A stretch of DNA of 64,000 nt, taken from NCBI GenBank assembly GCA_036405815.1, contig DASWWX010000057.1, positions 137,670 to 201,669 of the forward strand, in the 5' to 3' direction. Under the pieces are notes generated by a model. That model was not told the origin of the DNA. It ran no database searches and saw only the letters and a list, made by a program, of their open reading frames with translations. The DNA comes from Solimonas sp036405815. GTDB lineage: Bacteria; Pseudomonadota; Gammaproteobacteria; Nevskiales; Nevskiaceae. Each line of letters begins with the position of its first letter. Within the stretch, counting starts at the first letter, position 1. Position numbers and translations under genes: made by a program. Shown here piece by piece: positions 19,001-25,767 of this stretch.

Positions 19001-19537
19001 GACACCCTCGTGCTGGCCCCCTCGCGGACCGGGCTCGACGGCGGCGCCGGTAACGACACGCTGACTGGCAATGACGGCGCCAATTCGCTGATCGGCGGGC
19101 AGGGCGATGACCTGCTAACCGGCGCGGGGGGGGCTGATGCCCTGATCGGCGGTGGCGGCGACGACGTGCTGATCTACGACGCCGCGGACACTCGCATCGA
19201 TGGCGGCAGCGGCTTCGACACACTACGGCTGGCCGGTGGCGGCAGTCTGGATCTGACGGCACTGGCCGACGGGCTGATCACCGGCATCGAGCGCATTGAC
19301 CTGGAGACGGATGCCGCCGCGAACACGGTGACCCTCGCGCTGCGCGATCTGCTGGCGCTGTCGGACACGACCAACGATCTGTACATCATCGGTGACAACA
19401 ACGATGTGGTCGATCTCGGGCCCGGCTTCGTGGATAGTGGGATCAACGCGTCGATCGACGGCCGCACCTTCGATCTTTACCAGGTGAACGGCACCGACGC
19501 GCAGGTCTTCATTGAACAGGGGATAGGCGTCATATGA
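10094..19537 (+). CDS. Giant cadherin / FG-GAP / RTX exoprotein (adhesin-like)
   Basis: A 3147-residue protein. Residues 1-130 form an uncleaved N-terminal region with a Gly/Ala-rich hydrophobic stretch (85-116), like the N-terminal modules of large type I-secreted adhesins. About 133-1765 hold 16 cadherin-like repeats of roughly 100 residues with VDENTT, TATDADSP and DVND calcium motifs. About 1769-2255 hold seven FG-GAP repeats (AGDVNGDGYDDLILGA type), followed by RTX nonapeptides (GGRGNDVLNGG) at about 2276-2325. A second set of seven FG-GAP repeats (about 2470-2957) is followed by RTX repeats at about 2980-3030, then about 115 residues that probably carry the type I secretion signal. No ABC exporter, adaptor or TolC gene lies within the window. 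Expected role: calcium-stabilised surface adhesin or biofilm protein. Confidence 0.92.
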   Translation: MALTVFVRSKAEGVRKLVLEPGQVLKLKPGEELIIPDHVSVQGSAGGAVLTYAAGTLYPVEVPAGAQITATDADLGGPAAAALLLDGGGLGASLLSLEPTTWLVGGALGLGVAVAATQQDGGGSGETPQPNSAPIITSNGGGSDAAILVDENSTLVTMVAANDPDADLVSYRIVGGADASRFEIDAVTGALHFIEAPDFEADPDASYEVQVEAGDGLAADTQTLIVTVRDLNDNAPVITSLGGGAAATVRIDENSSRVTTVTATDADADSELSYRIIGGQDARFFTLDAATGALRFIEAPDAEKPRDANRDNVYEVQVEVSDGTLTDTQTIAVAVRDRDENAAPVIDSPAAFSIDEGSTAIGIVSARDADAGSVIVYSIAGGADAALFSIDATTGALRFNAAPDFETPADAGADNVYDLEVSASDGSASATQAIVVTVNNLNDHAPVFSSGDSVEVAEGQTLTGITPIATDADGTLPTISISGGADAALFQIDAVTGALAFIAVPDFENPLDADQDNLYVVELTATDGLNSAVQTVQIAVTDVNDNGPIFSTAPTFTVDENTTSVGIVTATDADSPTVTYSITGGSDAARFTINPTTGALSFVTAPDFESPIDAGADNVYNLIVTASDGLNTTQQAIAVTVANVNDVAPVFNSPAAFTVDENTTAVGTVTATDADSPTVTYSITGGADAARFAINPATGALSFVTAPDFEAPADTGADNVYNLEVTASDGLNTTQQAIAVTVADVNENVAAPVFTSPVTFTVDENTTTVGTVTATDADSPTVTYSITGGVDAARFAINPATGALSFVTAPDFEAPADAGADNVYNLIVTASDGLNTTQQAIAVTISNVDDTAPVALDAVLDLNENSANGVAFGSVQASDADNLGDLTYVITSGNTNGAFAINPANGVLTVANSAALDFETNPVFNLVVTVTDGGGNFDTAAVTITLNDLNDSAPVFTSPAAFTVDENTTAVGTVAATDADSATITFSITGGVDAARFTINPTTGALSFVTAPDFEAPADAGADNVYNLEVTASDGLNTAQQTVTVTVTDVNENVAAPVFTSPAAFSVNENTTSVGIVTATDADSPTVTYSITGGSDAARFTINPATGALSFVTAPDFESPIDAGADNVYNLIVTASDGLNTTQQTVAVTVANVNDVAPVFTSPAVFAVDENTTAVGTVTATDTDGPAVTYSITVGGDAGRFSINPTTGALSFVTAPDFENPQDVGADNVYNLIVAASDGLNTTQQAIAVTVSNVDDTAPVALDAVFNLDENRANGLAFGSVQSSDADNLGSPTYVITSGNTNGAFAINPANGVLTVANSAALDFETTPVFNLVVTVTDGAGNFDTAAVTITLNDIEENIAAPVFTSPATFTVDENTAAVGTVSATDADSPTVTYSIVSSGDSDRFTINPTTGALSFVAAPDFEAPADVDVDNVYHLIVAASDGLNTTQQGIAVTVTDVNDSAPVFASPSAFTIDENATAVGSVSATDADGPTIAYSITGGADAVLFSIDPASGVLNFIVAPDFEAPTDSDLNRIYDLIVTASDGLNTTQQAIAVTISNVDDNAPIALDAALSVDENSANGLAFGSVQASDADNLAGLTYAITSGNTNGAFAINPANGVLTVANSAALDFEAIPVFLLLVTVTDGAGNFDTATVTVTINDINENTAPPAFTSPAAFTVDENTTVVGTVTATDIDSPTVTFSITGGVDAARFAINPTTGALSFITAPDFEAPTDAGANNVYNLIVTASDGLNTTQQAIAVTVANADDPVGVIPLADLDGLNGFRILGEAANHSSGSSVSNAGDVNGDGWEDLLVGASRADINGMDSGAVYVVFGAASAPGASLELSSLNGGNGFRLNGVAVSDVAGFSVSGAGDVNGDGYDDLILGAPYADNGANLSGSSYVVFGAAGGWTAELELAALDGTDGFRIDGDQAITLAGYTVSSAGDLNGDGYDDLFIGALLNSQIDDGGAYVIYGAPGGFDAAISVADLNGSVGFRIVGGGAPVNTRLSVSDAGDVNGDGWQDLIIGAAGFSVGQVGQSYVVFGAAEGFGALLELSTLDGSNGFRIGDSAMLQTLGRTVSGAGDLNGDGYDDLVIGAREADFNGDNSGASYVVFGAADGFAADLDLSSLDGSNGFRIVGEMMFHRLGSAVSGAGDFNGDGYDDLIVTASNADSAYLIFGSSDGFAADFDLSTLDGRNGLRLEGTGILPNGGTSASGAGDLNGDGYDDVILGAPSAPTAAGTQAGVSYVVYGFATPGETIDVVGTAGPNSITLTAQQTGVDGGDGADILTGNASANTLIGGRGNDVLNGGGGNDVLIGGAGNDVLVYDAADTRRVDGGTGRDTLRIDGSGLHLNLTALNNFDDPLAAPANPYRSIEIISLTGSGNNTLSLNATDLLNLVGAATDGSGGRDQNLLRVDGNAGDAVVSTGDVWVNEGLRNAEGNAGTTHTLYTSGAAQLLVQNSVDVSGLNTPTAVIRVAELDGSNGFRIDGEGVGSTFFGRSIATGDLDGDGYDDLLIGAPQFDSSTGRGYVVYGAPEGRPATQAVGTLTDAEGYRIDGELAGDGSSIALAAVGDFDGDGIGDFLLAAPQSPLGGPVAGQAYLIRGTADGYAPTLDLATLTPAQGIRIIAGDGGGRFGEAVSAAGDVNGDGYADLLIGATYGGTLDRGAAYVVYGRGDAAPAVIDQVGMDAGEGFRIDGAGAALGTGVSVAAAGDINGDGYADLIVGSDVGNPGNGVLVAGVAYVVFGDASGMPSDLPVTALDGSNGFRLDGDVIDDGFGCVVGGLGDINGDGYDDIAIGTRFADSTTGAVYVVFGSDQVFGAALDVADLDGSNGFRLEGGSDGDQLGVAVAAAGDVNGDGIDDFLVGAHLSDPAAGANSGTVYIVYGTREGYAPVQSVQDLNGLTGFRIEGPTNGRAGRSVTAGDVNGDGYSDIVFGAYFASASGVANSGSSYVVYGFSGVGGVIDQVGTGNDDTLVLAPSRTGLDGGAGNDTLTGNDGANSLIGGQGDDLLTGAGGADALIGGGGDDVLIYDAADTRIDGGSGFDTLRLAGGGSLDLTALADGLITGIERIDLETDAAANTVTLALRDLLALSDTTNDLYIIGDNNDVVDLGPGFVDSGINASIDGRTFDLYQVNGTDAQVFIEQGIGVI
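10490..15390 (+). repeat. Tandem cadherin-like coding repeats (16 copies, about 300 bp each)
   Basis: Sixteen repeats, each opening with a variant of APVFTSPAAFTVDENTT and closing with TVANVND or a similar linker. Copies 1-4 are divergent. Copies 5-16 are near-identical over long stretches at the DNA level. Three of them (about 12650-12950, 13860-14150 and 14780-15070) are a distinct subtype containing SANGxAFGSVQASDADNL and NPANGVLTVANSAALDFE. This marks recent duplication of multi-repeat blocks. Confidence 0.9.
15398..17065 (+). repeat. First FG-GAP propeller (7 repeats) plus RTX block
   Basis: Seven repeats of about 65 residues, each with a calcium loop of the form AGDxNGDGxxDLxxGA and a FxVVFGAA strand, end at about 16855. 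An RTX calcium-binding block with GGRGNDVLNGGGGNDVLIGG follows at about 16920-17065. Seven copies equal the blade number of an integrin-alpha-type propeller. Confidence 0.85.
17501..19182 (+). repeat. Second FG-GAP propeller (7 repeats) plus RTX block
   Basis: A second set of seven FG-GAP repeats (17501 to about 18962) carries more diverged calcium loops (for example GDFDGDGIGDF and GDINGDGYDDI). A second RTX block (about 19030-19182) repeats the GNDxLxG pattern. The layout copies the first propeller/RTX module, so the pair probably arose by duplication of a 2-kb module. Confidence 0.85.
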
Positions 19538-19570
19538 TCCAGGCTGTCATGCGAGATTCGGTGCATGGGA

Positions 19571-19586
19571 GCCGGACGGGTCCGGC
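19571..19586. other. Perfect hairpin between the giant gene and the TIGR03032-type gene
   Basis: A 7-bp perfect stem (GCCGGAC) with a 2-base loop lies in the 79-base gap. There is no following T run, so it is more likely an mRNA-processing or attenuation hairpin than a full terminator. Confidence 0.35.
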
Positions 19587-19616
19587 GCAGGTCGACGACC
19601 GTTGAGGTGTGCTTCC

Positions 19617-20747
19617 GTGACGAAGCCCACTTCGCGATCGCACACGCAGAAAGTCCAGGCATCGCCGTCGACGGGTGAATCGGCCCTGGTGCCGGCGGCG
19701 CTGCAGATTCACGGTTCTCGATTGTGGACGTCGTGGCAGGCAGAGCAGGACATCAGTCTCGCGTTCAGTACCTATCAGGCGGGCAAGGTGTTCCTGATCG
19801 GCCTGGACGGCGATCGACTCTCGATATTCGAGCGCACCTTCCCCCGCTGCATGGGTCTGGCCGTGCAGGGTGACAGCCTGTATCTCAGCAGCCAGTACCA
19901 GATCTGGCGGCTCAACAACGTGTTGGCGGCCGGTGCGCGGACCCACGACGGATTCGATCGCGTCTACCTGCCGAACGTGGCGTGGATCACTGGCGACGTC
20001 GATGCGCACGACCTGGGCGTGCTGAACGATGGCCGACCGGTATTCGTCAACACGCTGTTCTCCTGCCTGGCGACGGTGGGTGAGGATTGCAGCTTCAGTC
20101 CGCTATGGGCGCCACGCTTCATCAGCCGGCTGCTACCCGAGGACCGCTGTCATCTCAACGGCATGGCGATGGATGCGGGGCGTCCGCGCTTTGTCAGCGC
20201 GATCGCCACCACGGACGTGCAGGAGGGCTGGCGCGATCATCGCCGCGACGGTGGCGTGGTCATGGATGTGGCCAGCGGCGAGATCGTGATGCGCGGCCTT
20301 TCGATGCCGCACAGCCCGCGCTGGTATCGCGATCAGCTCTGGATACTCAACTCCGGCTTGGGCGAATTCGGTCGCGTGGAGATCGCGTCGGGCCGCTTCG
20401 AGCCGGTGGCGTTCTGCCCAGGCTATGCACGCGGACTCTCGTTTCACGGCGATTACGCGCTGATCGGACTCTCCAAGCCGCGCGGGAACCGCTCCTTCTC
20501 CGGCCTGCAACTGGATGCGCGTCTCGAACAGGCCAAGGTCGCGCCACGCTGTGGCGTCGCCGTCGTCGATCTGCGCACCGGCGCGGTGGCGCACACCCTG
20601 ACCGTGGATGGCTTTGTCGACGAGCTGTTCGACGTGACGGTACTGCCGGGTGTGCGACGACCCAGCGCGATCGGGCTCAAGTCCGACGAGATTCGGCACA
20701 CCATCCGCATGGGCGATGCGGCGTCGTGGCTGCCTGGAGTGGATTGA
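19617..20747 (+). CDS. TIGR03032 family protein (predicted beta-propeller)
   Basis: A 376-residue protein with the recurrent signatures of the TIGR03032 family: FPRCMGLAV, YLSSQYQIWRL, DVDAHDLGV, FVNTLFSCLA, WAPRFISRL, CHLNGMA, WRDHRRDGGVV, MPHSPRWY, LWILNSGLGEFG and CPGYARGLSF. Secondary structure should be an all-beta propeller. The GTG at 19617 is chosen because GAGGTG lies about 7 bases upstream; a TTG five codons earlier has none. No signal peptide is seen, so the protein is probably cytoplasmic. It follows the giant exoprotein gene by 79 bases on the same strand, suggesting a joint role such as modification or maturation. Family function is unknown to me. Confidence 0.75.
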   Translation: MTKPTSRSHTQKVQASPSTGESALVPAALQIHGSRLWTSWQAEQDISLAFSTYQAGKVFLIGLDGDRLSIFERTFPRCMGLAVQGDSLYLSSQYQIWRLNNVLAAGARTHDGFDRVYLPNVAWITGDVDAHDLGVLNDGRPVFVNTLFSCLATVGEDCSFSPLWAPRFISRLLPEDRCHLNGMAMDAGRPRFVSAIATTDVQEGWRDHRRDGGVVMDVASGEIVMRGLSMPHSPRWYRDQLWILNSGLGEFGRVEIASGRFEPVAFCPGYARGLSFHGDYALIGLSKPRGNRSFSGLQLDARLEQAKVAPRCGVAVVDLRTGAVAHTLTVDGFVDELFDVTVLPGVRRPSAIGLKSDEIRHTIRMGDAASWLPGVD

Positions 20748-20935
20748 ATGCTGTTCGCGAAGCCGCATCGCGCCTCGCACGCGCGGAGGTACGCGTGTCG
20801 GTGAAATCGTCCTGACGGACGAGGGCGGCGCCCGGCATGCGCGCAATCATCGATTGAACCGGCCCCGTCAGGGCACGGTTGCCGCCGTGTCGGGGGTCGG
20901 CATCGGTGGTTATCCATAACGACGAGGAGCCGCCT

Positions 20936-23323
20936 GTGCGAGAAGAGAATCCGTTCGCGGTGAGGACGCTGTCCGCTGCCGCCGCCGCCCTGATGTCCAC
21001 GATGATGCTTGGCATCGCCACCGCGCAGGCGCAGACGCCCGCCTCGGAGGCGGCCGAAGCGCCCGCCAGCGCCGAGGCTGCGACAGGCGAGGGCGCCAGC
21101 ACGCGGCTCGACGATATCGAGGTCACCGCGCAGCGGCGCGTGCAGCGGCTCAAGGACGTGCCGGTGGCGGTGACCGCTTTCCCGTCGGCAGAGATCGAAT
21201 CGCGCGGCATCGACGACATCGGCGATCTCAACGCGCTGGCGCCGGGCCTTCAGATCAGCAAGACGCCGTCCAACACCACGATCTCGCAGGTGACGATCCG
21301 TGGCGTCAGCCAGATCAATCCGGCGATCTACTGGGACCCGGCGGTCGGCATCTATGTCGACGGCGTTTACATCGGCAAGGCGCAGGGCTCGATCTTCAAC
21401 ATCGTCGATCTGGCGCGCGTCGAAGTGCTGCGCGGACCGCAGGGCACGCTTTATGGCCGCAATACGCTGGCCGGCGCCATCAATCTGGTGACACGCGCGC
21501 CGTCCGGTGTGTTCGGTGGCTCGGCGAGCCTGGAACTGGGCGACTACAACGCGCAGATGCAGCGCGTCTCGGTCGATCTGCCGCAGTGGGGCATGGCGCG
21601 CATCTCGCTGGCTGCGCGCAGCGAGCAACGTGACGGCTGGGTCGATACCACTCGGGACAGCTCCACGCCCGAACTCAACGACCGCAACAACCACGGCTTC
21701 CGTCTGGCCGCCGATCTCGATCTGGCGCCGGGCGTGCTAGCCGAGTATCGCTTCGATATGTCGCGCGTCGATCAGACCAACAACTTCACGCAGCTTTACC
21801 GTCTGGAACCGACCGGCGCGCTGGATCCGCAGTCGCCGCTCAATTTCTTCCACGGGCTGGTGTCGCCGTTTGCATCCACCGAGCGCCAGACGCAGGCGTC
21901 GGTCAACGCGCCGTCGTTCGAGCGCTCGAATATCAACGGCCACTCGCTGACGCTGAGCTTCGATCTGGATAGCGGCCATACGATCAAGTCCATCACCGGC
22001 TATCGGCGCATGGACTGGAACGACTCGCTGGATCTGGACGGCTCGCCGGTCAATCTCGTGTTCACGCAGCGTTTCACCGATTACGAGCAGCGTTCTCAGG
22101 ATCTGCAGTTCCTCGGCCAGACCGAGCGCCTGAACTACGTGGCCGGCATCTACTACTTCGCCGACGATGGCGAAACCAACAACCCGCAGGAGTTCTTTGC
22201 CAGCAACGCGATCTATGACTCGCGCTACGCGACACGCAGCGACGCCTGGGCGGCCTATGGCCAGGTGGATTACCGGCCGATCGATCCGCTGACGCTGGCG
22301 CTGGGTGTGCGCTATACGCGCGAGAAGAAGGAACTGGATCGCGCCTTCGGCGTGCGTGCCAACGCCAACGATCCGTACTTCTACCTGATCCCGGACGGCA
22401 CCGGCGCCTCCGACACCTTCGACGCGACGACGCCAATGGCCTCGGTGGCCTGGCGCTTCAGCCCGAACGTCAACACCTACTTCCGCTATGCGGAAGGCTT
22501 CAAGAGCGGCGGCTTCAATGGCGAGTTCAGTCAGGCGCCGGTGGGCGGCGAGACGCCGGAGCAGATCGGCGAGCTGATCGCGCTCAATCTGGCCGAGACG
22601 ACGCGGCCGTTCCAGCCGGAGAAGCAGCGCTCGTTCGAGCTGGGGGTCAAGACCTCGCTGCTGGGTGGCAAGGCGCAGTTCAATGCGGCGCTGTTCCATA
22701 ACCAGCTCAAGGACTTCCAGGCCTCGATCTTCCAGGGCACGGGGGCGGCGGCGACGATCATCCGCAATGTCGGCGATGCGACGATGAACGGGTTGGAGCT
22801 GGAGTTCGCGTATGTGCCGGTCGCCGGCACGCGCATCAGCGCCAACTACGCCTATCTGGATGCCGAGTACGACGATTTCCGCGACGCGCAGAACAATAAC
22901 GTGGCGGCCAACCGCGCCATTCCGCATGCGCCGGAGCACACGTTCAACGTCATGCTCGATGCCGAGCTGATGCGCCGTGACTGGGGCGCGCTGCGCGCGG
23001 TCGTCGACTACGCCTGGACCGACGATTTCTATACCTATCCCTACCAGCTGGCGCGGCCCGGCAACCCGGCCTACAACCTGTTCGAGCAGGAAGCTGCGCG
23101 CAGCCAGGTGGATGCGCACGGCGTGCTCAACCTGCGGCTGGCGATTGCCGATGTGCGCCTGGGCGAGCGCAGCACCGGCGAACTGGCGATCTGGTGCCGT
23201 AATGCACTCGACGACGACACCGCCACGAACTTCATCGACTTCGGGTACGGGTTCGGCAATCTGACGATCGCCAACTTTGAGGAGCCGCGCACCATCGGGA
23301 TTACCGGCACGGTGCGCTGGTAG
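20936..23323 (+). CDS. TonB-dependent outer membrane receptor
   Basis: A 795-residue protein. The GTG start has GAGGAG 6 bases upstream. A signal peptide ends near AQAQT (about residue 32), then a short Ala/Glu-rich linker leads to the TonB-box-like LDDIEVTAQRR and the plug domain (DVPVAVTAF, GLQISKTPSNTTISQVTIRG, IYVDGVYIGKAQGS, EVLRGPQGTLYGRNTLAGAIN). The remainder is a 22-strand beta-barrel ending in an aromatic residue (GTVRW). This belongs to the large group of receptors common in sphingomonads and Nevskiales; many import bulky hydrophobic compounds rather than siderophores. With steroid genes downstream, import of a sterol or bile-acid-like compound is a reasonable guess. Confidence 0.92.
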   Translation: MREENPFAVRTLSAAAAALMSTMMLGIATAQAQTPASEAAEAPASAEAATGEGASTRLDDIEVTAQRRVQRLKDVPVAVTAFPSAEIESRGIDDIGDLNALAPGLQISKTPSNTTISQVTIRGVSQINPAIYWDPAVGIYVDGVYIGKAQGSIFNIVDLARVEVLRGPQGTLYGRNTLAGAINLVTRAPSGVFGGSASLELGDYNAQMQRVSVDLPQWGMARISLAARSEQRDGWVDTTRDSSTPELNDRNNHGFRLAADLDLAPGVLAEYRFDMSRVDQTNNFTQLYRLEPTGALDPQSPLNFFHGLVSPFASTERQTQASVNAPSFERSNINGHSLTLSFDLDSGHTIKSITGYRRMDWNDSLDLDGSPVNLVFTQRFTDYEQRSQDLQFLGQTERLNYVAGIYYFADDGETNNPQEFFASNAIYDSRYATRSDAWAAYGQVDYRPIDPLTLALGVRYTREKKELDRAFGVRANANDPYFYLIPDGTGASDTFDATTPMASVAWRFSPNVNTYFRYAEGFKSGGFNGEFSQAPVGGETPEQIGELIALNLAETTRPFQPEKQRSFELGVKTSLLGGKAQFNAALFHNQLKDFQASIFQGTGAAATIIRNVGDATMNGLELEFAYVPVAGTRISANYAYLDAEYDDFRDAQNNNVAANRAIPHAPEHTFNVMLDAELMRRDWGALRAVVDYAWTDDFYTYPYQLARPGNPAYNLFEQEAARSQVDAHGVLNLRLAIADVRLGERSTGELAIWCRNALDDDTATNFIDFGYGFGNLTIANFEEPRTIGITGTVRW

Positions 23324-23390
23324 GTCAGAAAATCCCGACGCCTTGAATCGGGGGCAGTCGCGAGGTGCCGTATCCGTTTAAGCTAGACGC

Positions 23391-24719
23391 ATGAGTCTTT
23401 CGGTACCGCCAGCGGCGGGCGCTCGCGCCCGCCGCTCTTTCTTGGGTTTGACGCGCGAGTCCGCGAAGGACAAGTCGCTGGCCGATTTCGAGCTGGCAGA
23501 GTCGATCAGTGCGGACGAGATCCAGATTCTCGATATCGTCGCCAAGGGCACGACCCGCGCGTACCGATTCATGCCGCGCCTGGAGCGCGAGTTCCAGCAG
23601 TACATGCGCCAGACCAGCCGGATGGCGCGCCTGAGCATCGCGCTGCTGACGCTGCTCTGCTTCGCCAGCGCGCCGTTATGGACGCCGCTGCTGCACTTCC
23701 GCACGCCCCAGACCACCGACCTGATGCTGGTGATCGAGCTGGTGATCATGGCGCCGCTGTTCGCGCTGGTGGCGTTCGCCGTGGCTCGCTGGCCGACGGC
23801 GAGCCTGACCGAGTGGTTCCTGATCGCGGCATTCGTCGCCGAGATTGCCTGCGTGGAAATCGTTCGCTACTACAGCGAAGTGGCGGGCCTGCTGATCCCG
23901 CCGTCCATCGCCGTCGTGATTCCGGTCGCGGTTCTGGCGCTGACGCGTATCAGCGTCGGGCGCAACTTGATCGTGGTGCTGGCTTACTTTGCGACGATGC
24001 TGGGCATTCAATGGGCGGCGCAAGAGCACCTGACGGCGCGCGACGCCGGCACGTGGATGTTCGAGATGCTGTTGCTGATGGTGGTGTTCTTGTCCACCGT
24101 CTGGAACCGCCTGTCGTTTCGTCGCAAGTGGGCGGCGGGCCTGCTGCTGTCGCTAATGGCCTATCGCGATTCCTTGACCGGCCTGCCCAACCGCCGGGCG
24201 TTCGAAGATCACTACGAGCGGGCCGTACGGGCGTTATCGCGCGGTCGCACGCAGCGGCAGTTGTTCGCGCTGATCGATCTCGACCACTTCAAGAAATTGA
24301 ACGACCGCTACGGCCATGAATATGGCGATGGCGTGCTGGCCGAGATCGGCCTGGTGCTGGCGGGTAATGCGCGCCGCTCGCTGGACATGGCGACTCGTCT
24401 CGGCGGGGAAGAATTCGCGTTGCTGCTTTACGGTTGCGATGCCGAGGCTGCCCGTCAGCGCCTTGACGAGCTGGTGCGCTCGGTCGGCGAACTGGGCATC
24501 GAGCATCAGGACAACGAAACCGGTCATCTGACCTGCAGCGTCGGTGCGGTTGTGGTGGCACCCAACTGTCCGCTCTCCGAGGCTTACCGAGCCGCCGATG
24601 CCCTGCTGTATCGCGCCAAGCGAGAGGGCCGCAATCGCTACTTTCTGGAAGACCTCTCCGGCGTCGCCATGACCGATCCGGTCGTCGAGCCGGATCTGTT
24701 GGTCGGCAATCCCACGTAA
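23391..24719 (+). CDS. Membrane-bound diguanylate cyclase (GGDEF)
   Basis: A 442-residue protein with about six membrane segments between residues 80 and 240, then a GGDEF domain (about 255-425). The active-site loop is GGEEF at 338-342 and the substrate signature LTGLPNRRAF is intact. An inhibitory I-site RSLD (Arg329-Asp332) stands five residues before GGEEF, so product feedback is expected. It should make cyclic di-GMP from GTP at the inner membrane. The N-terminal 75 residues are soluble and unassigned. It stands alone; a link to the adhesin is plausible because c-di-GMP commonly controls type I-secreted adhesins, but is not shown. Confidence 0.92.
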   Translation: MSLSVPPAAGARARRSFLGLTRESAKDKSLADFELAESISADEIQILDIVAKGTTRAYRFMPRLEREFQQYMRQTSRMARLSIALLTLLCFASAPLWTPLLHFRTPQTTDLMLVIELVIMAPLFALVAFAVARWPTASLTEWFLIAAFVAEIACVEIVRYYSEVAGLLIPPSIAVVIPVAVLALTRISVGRNLIVVLAYFATMLGIQWAAQEHLTARDAGTWMFEMLLLMVVFLSTVWNRLSFRRKWAAGLLLSLMAYRDSLTGLPNRRAFEDHYERAVRALSRGRTQRQLFALIDLDHFKKLNDRYGHEYGDGVLAEIGLVLAGNARRSLDMATRLGGEEFALLLYGCDAEAARQRLDELVRSVGELGIEHQDNETGHLTCSVGAVVVAPNCPLSEAYRAADALLYRAKREGRNRYFLEDLSGVAMTDPVVEPDLLVGNPT

Positions 24720-24792
24720 GCGATCCGGGTTGGCGGGCCGGGCCGCAGACGGCGGGCCTCGTGCCGTGCGTGACGTGATCGGTACCCAGAAT

Positions 24793-24822
24793 CGCAAGGC
24801 CCCGTCAGCGCGGGGCCTTGCG
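24793..24822. terminator. Hairpin between convergent genes
   Basis: A 12-bp perfect stem (CGCAAGGCCCCG and its complement) with a 6-base loop lies between the cyclase gene and the convergent SDR gene. No long T run follows on either strand, so it is a probable but weak bidirectional terminator. Confidence 0.6.
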
Positions 24823-24878
24823 ATGCGGGCTTGATGACGGGGTTTGCGGCGGTGCCAGTGATCCGACCCGCCGCGTGC

Positions 24879-25742
24879 CTACTCGACGATCGCCGGGCTG
24901 GCCGCCGGCGGGCCGCCCAGCATCGGCCGATGCGACGGGACCTGTCGCCCTTCGTCGGTCAGGCCATATTCGAGGCCGGCTTCGGCGCCGATCAGCACCT
25001 GGCCGTTCTTCTCGCTGCGCTTCGGATCGTTGTACAGCGCGGCGATGACGTGGCCGGTGTAGTCCGGCGTCTCGGCGATGTCCCAGAAACCCGCGTACTT
25101 CTGCGGCTCCGAATCCATCACGCGCTTGGTGCGGTCGGTGCGCAGCATGCCCATCCAGATCGACACCGCGGCGACGTTGTGCGGCTTGAAGTCCACGCCC
25201 ATGTCGCGCGCGAACTTGTCGACGCCGGCCTTCTGCGCGCCGTAGGCGGCGCCGTGCATGTAGCAGTTGCCGCCGAAGCTGGACGTGAACACGACCAGGC
25301 CGTCCTGCTGCTTCACCATGCGCTGTGCGGCGTGCCAGCTCGCCACGTAGCCCGAGCGCAGGCCGACATCGAGGATGTTCACGAGATCTGGCGACTTGGT
25401 CCAGAAACCGCCTTTCTCGATCAGCTGATCGTGCAGGTAGGTCGCGTTGTTGACGAGGATGTCCAGACGACCCTGTTCGCGGTCGATGCGCTCGAAAAGG
25501 GCTGCGACTTGCCGGTCGTCGCTGTGGTCGCAGGCCACGGCGATGCCGGTGCCGCCGGCCTGTGTCACCGCCTCGGCGGTGGCGGCGATCGTGCCCGGCA
25601 GCGGCGCATCGCCTTCCTTCAGCGAGCGGCCGGTGACGTACACCGTCGCGCCATGCGCGCCCAGTGCCATCGCGATGCCCTTGCCGGCGCCGCGCGAGGC
25701 GCCGGTGACGACGGCAACCTTGCCCTTCAACGATCCGCTCAT
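24879..25742 (-). CDS. Short-chain dehydrogenase/reductase, DHRS1-like
   Basis: A 287-residue SDR with TGASRGAGKG, NNATY in place of NNAG, FTSSFGGN as the Ser-containing strand and AAYGAQKAG carrying Tyr and Lys. The layout KGKVAVVTGASRGAG, then VYVTGRSL, then VSIWMGMLRTDR, is the one seen in DHRS1-type reductases. A good AAGGAG site precedes the ATG. It lies 25 bases after the CoA-ligase gene on the same strand and is the last gene of the leftward steroid group. Human DHRS1 reduces steroids and other carbonyls, which fits the context, but the actual substrate here is not known. Confidence 0.82.
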   Translation of the reverse strand: MSGSLKGKVAVVTGASRGAGKGIAMALGAHGATVYVTGRSLKEGDAPLPGTIAATAEAVTQAGGTGIAVACDHSDDRQVAALFERIDREQGRLDILVNNATYLHDQLIEKGGFWTKSPDLVNILDVGLRSGYVASWHAAQRMVKQQDGLVVFTSSFGGNCYMHGAAYGAQKAGVDKFARDMGVDFKPHNVAAVSIWMGMLRTDRTKRVMDSEPQKYAGFWDIAETPDYTGHVIAALYNDPKRSEKNGQVLIGAEAGLEYGLTDEGRQVPSHRPMLGGPPAASPAIVE

Positions 25743-25767
25743 CTTGGTTCTCCTTGCGGTATTTCGA

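Noticed and set aside
10094..20747. Complete type I secretion system with the giant exoprotein
   Set aside because: No ABC transporter, membrane-fusion protein or TolC-like gene is found in the window; the exporter must be elsewhere.
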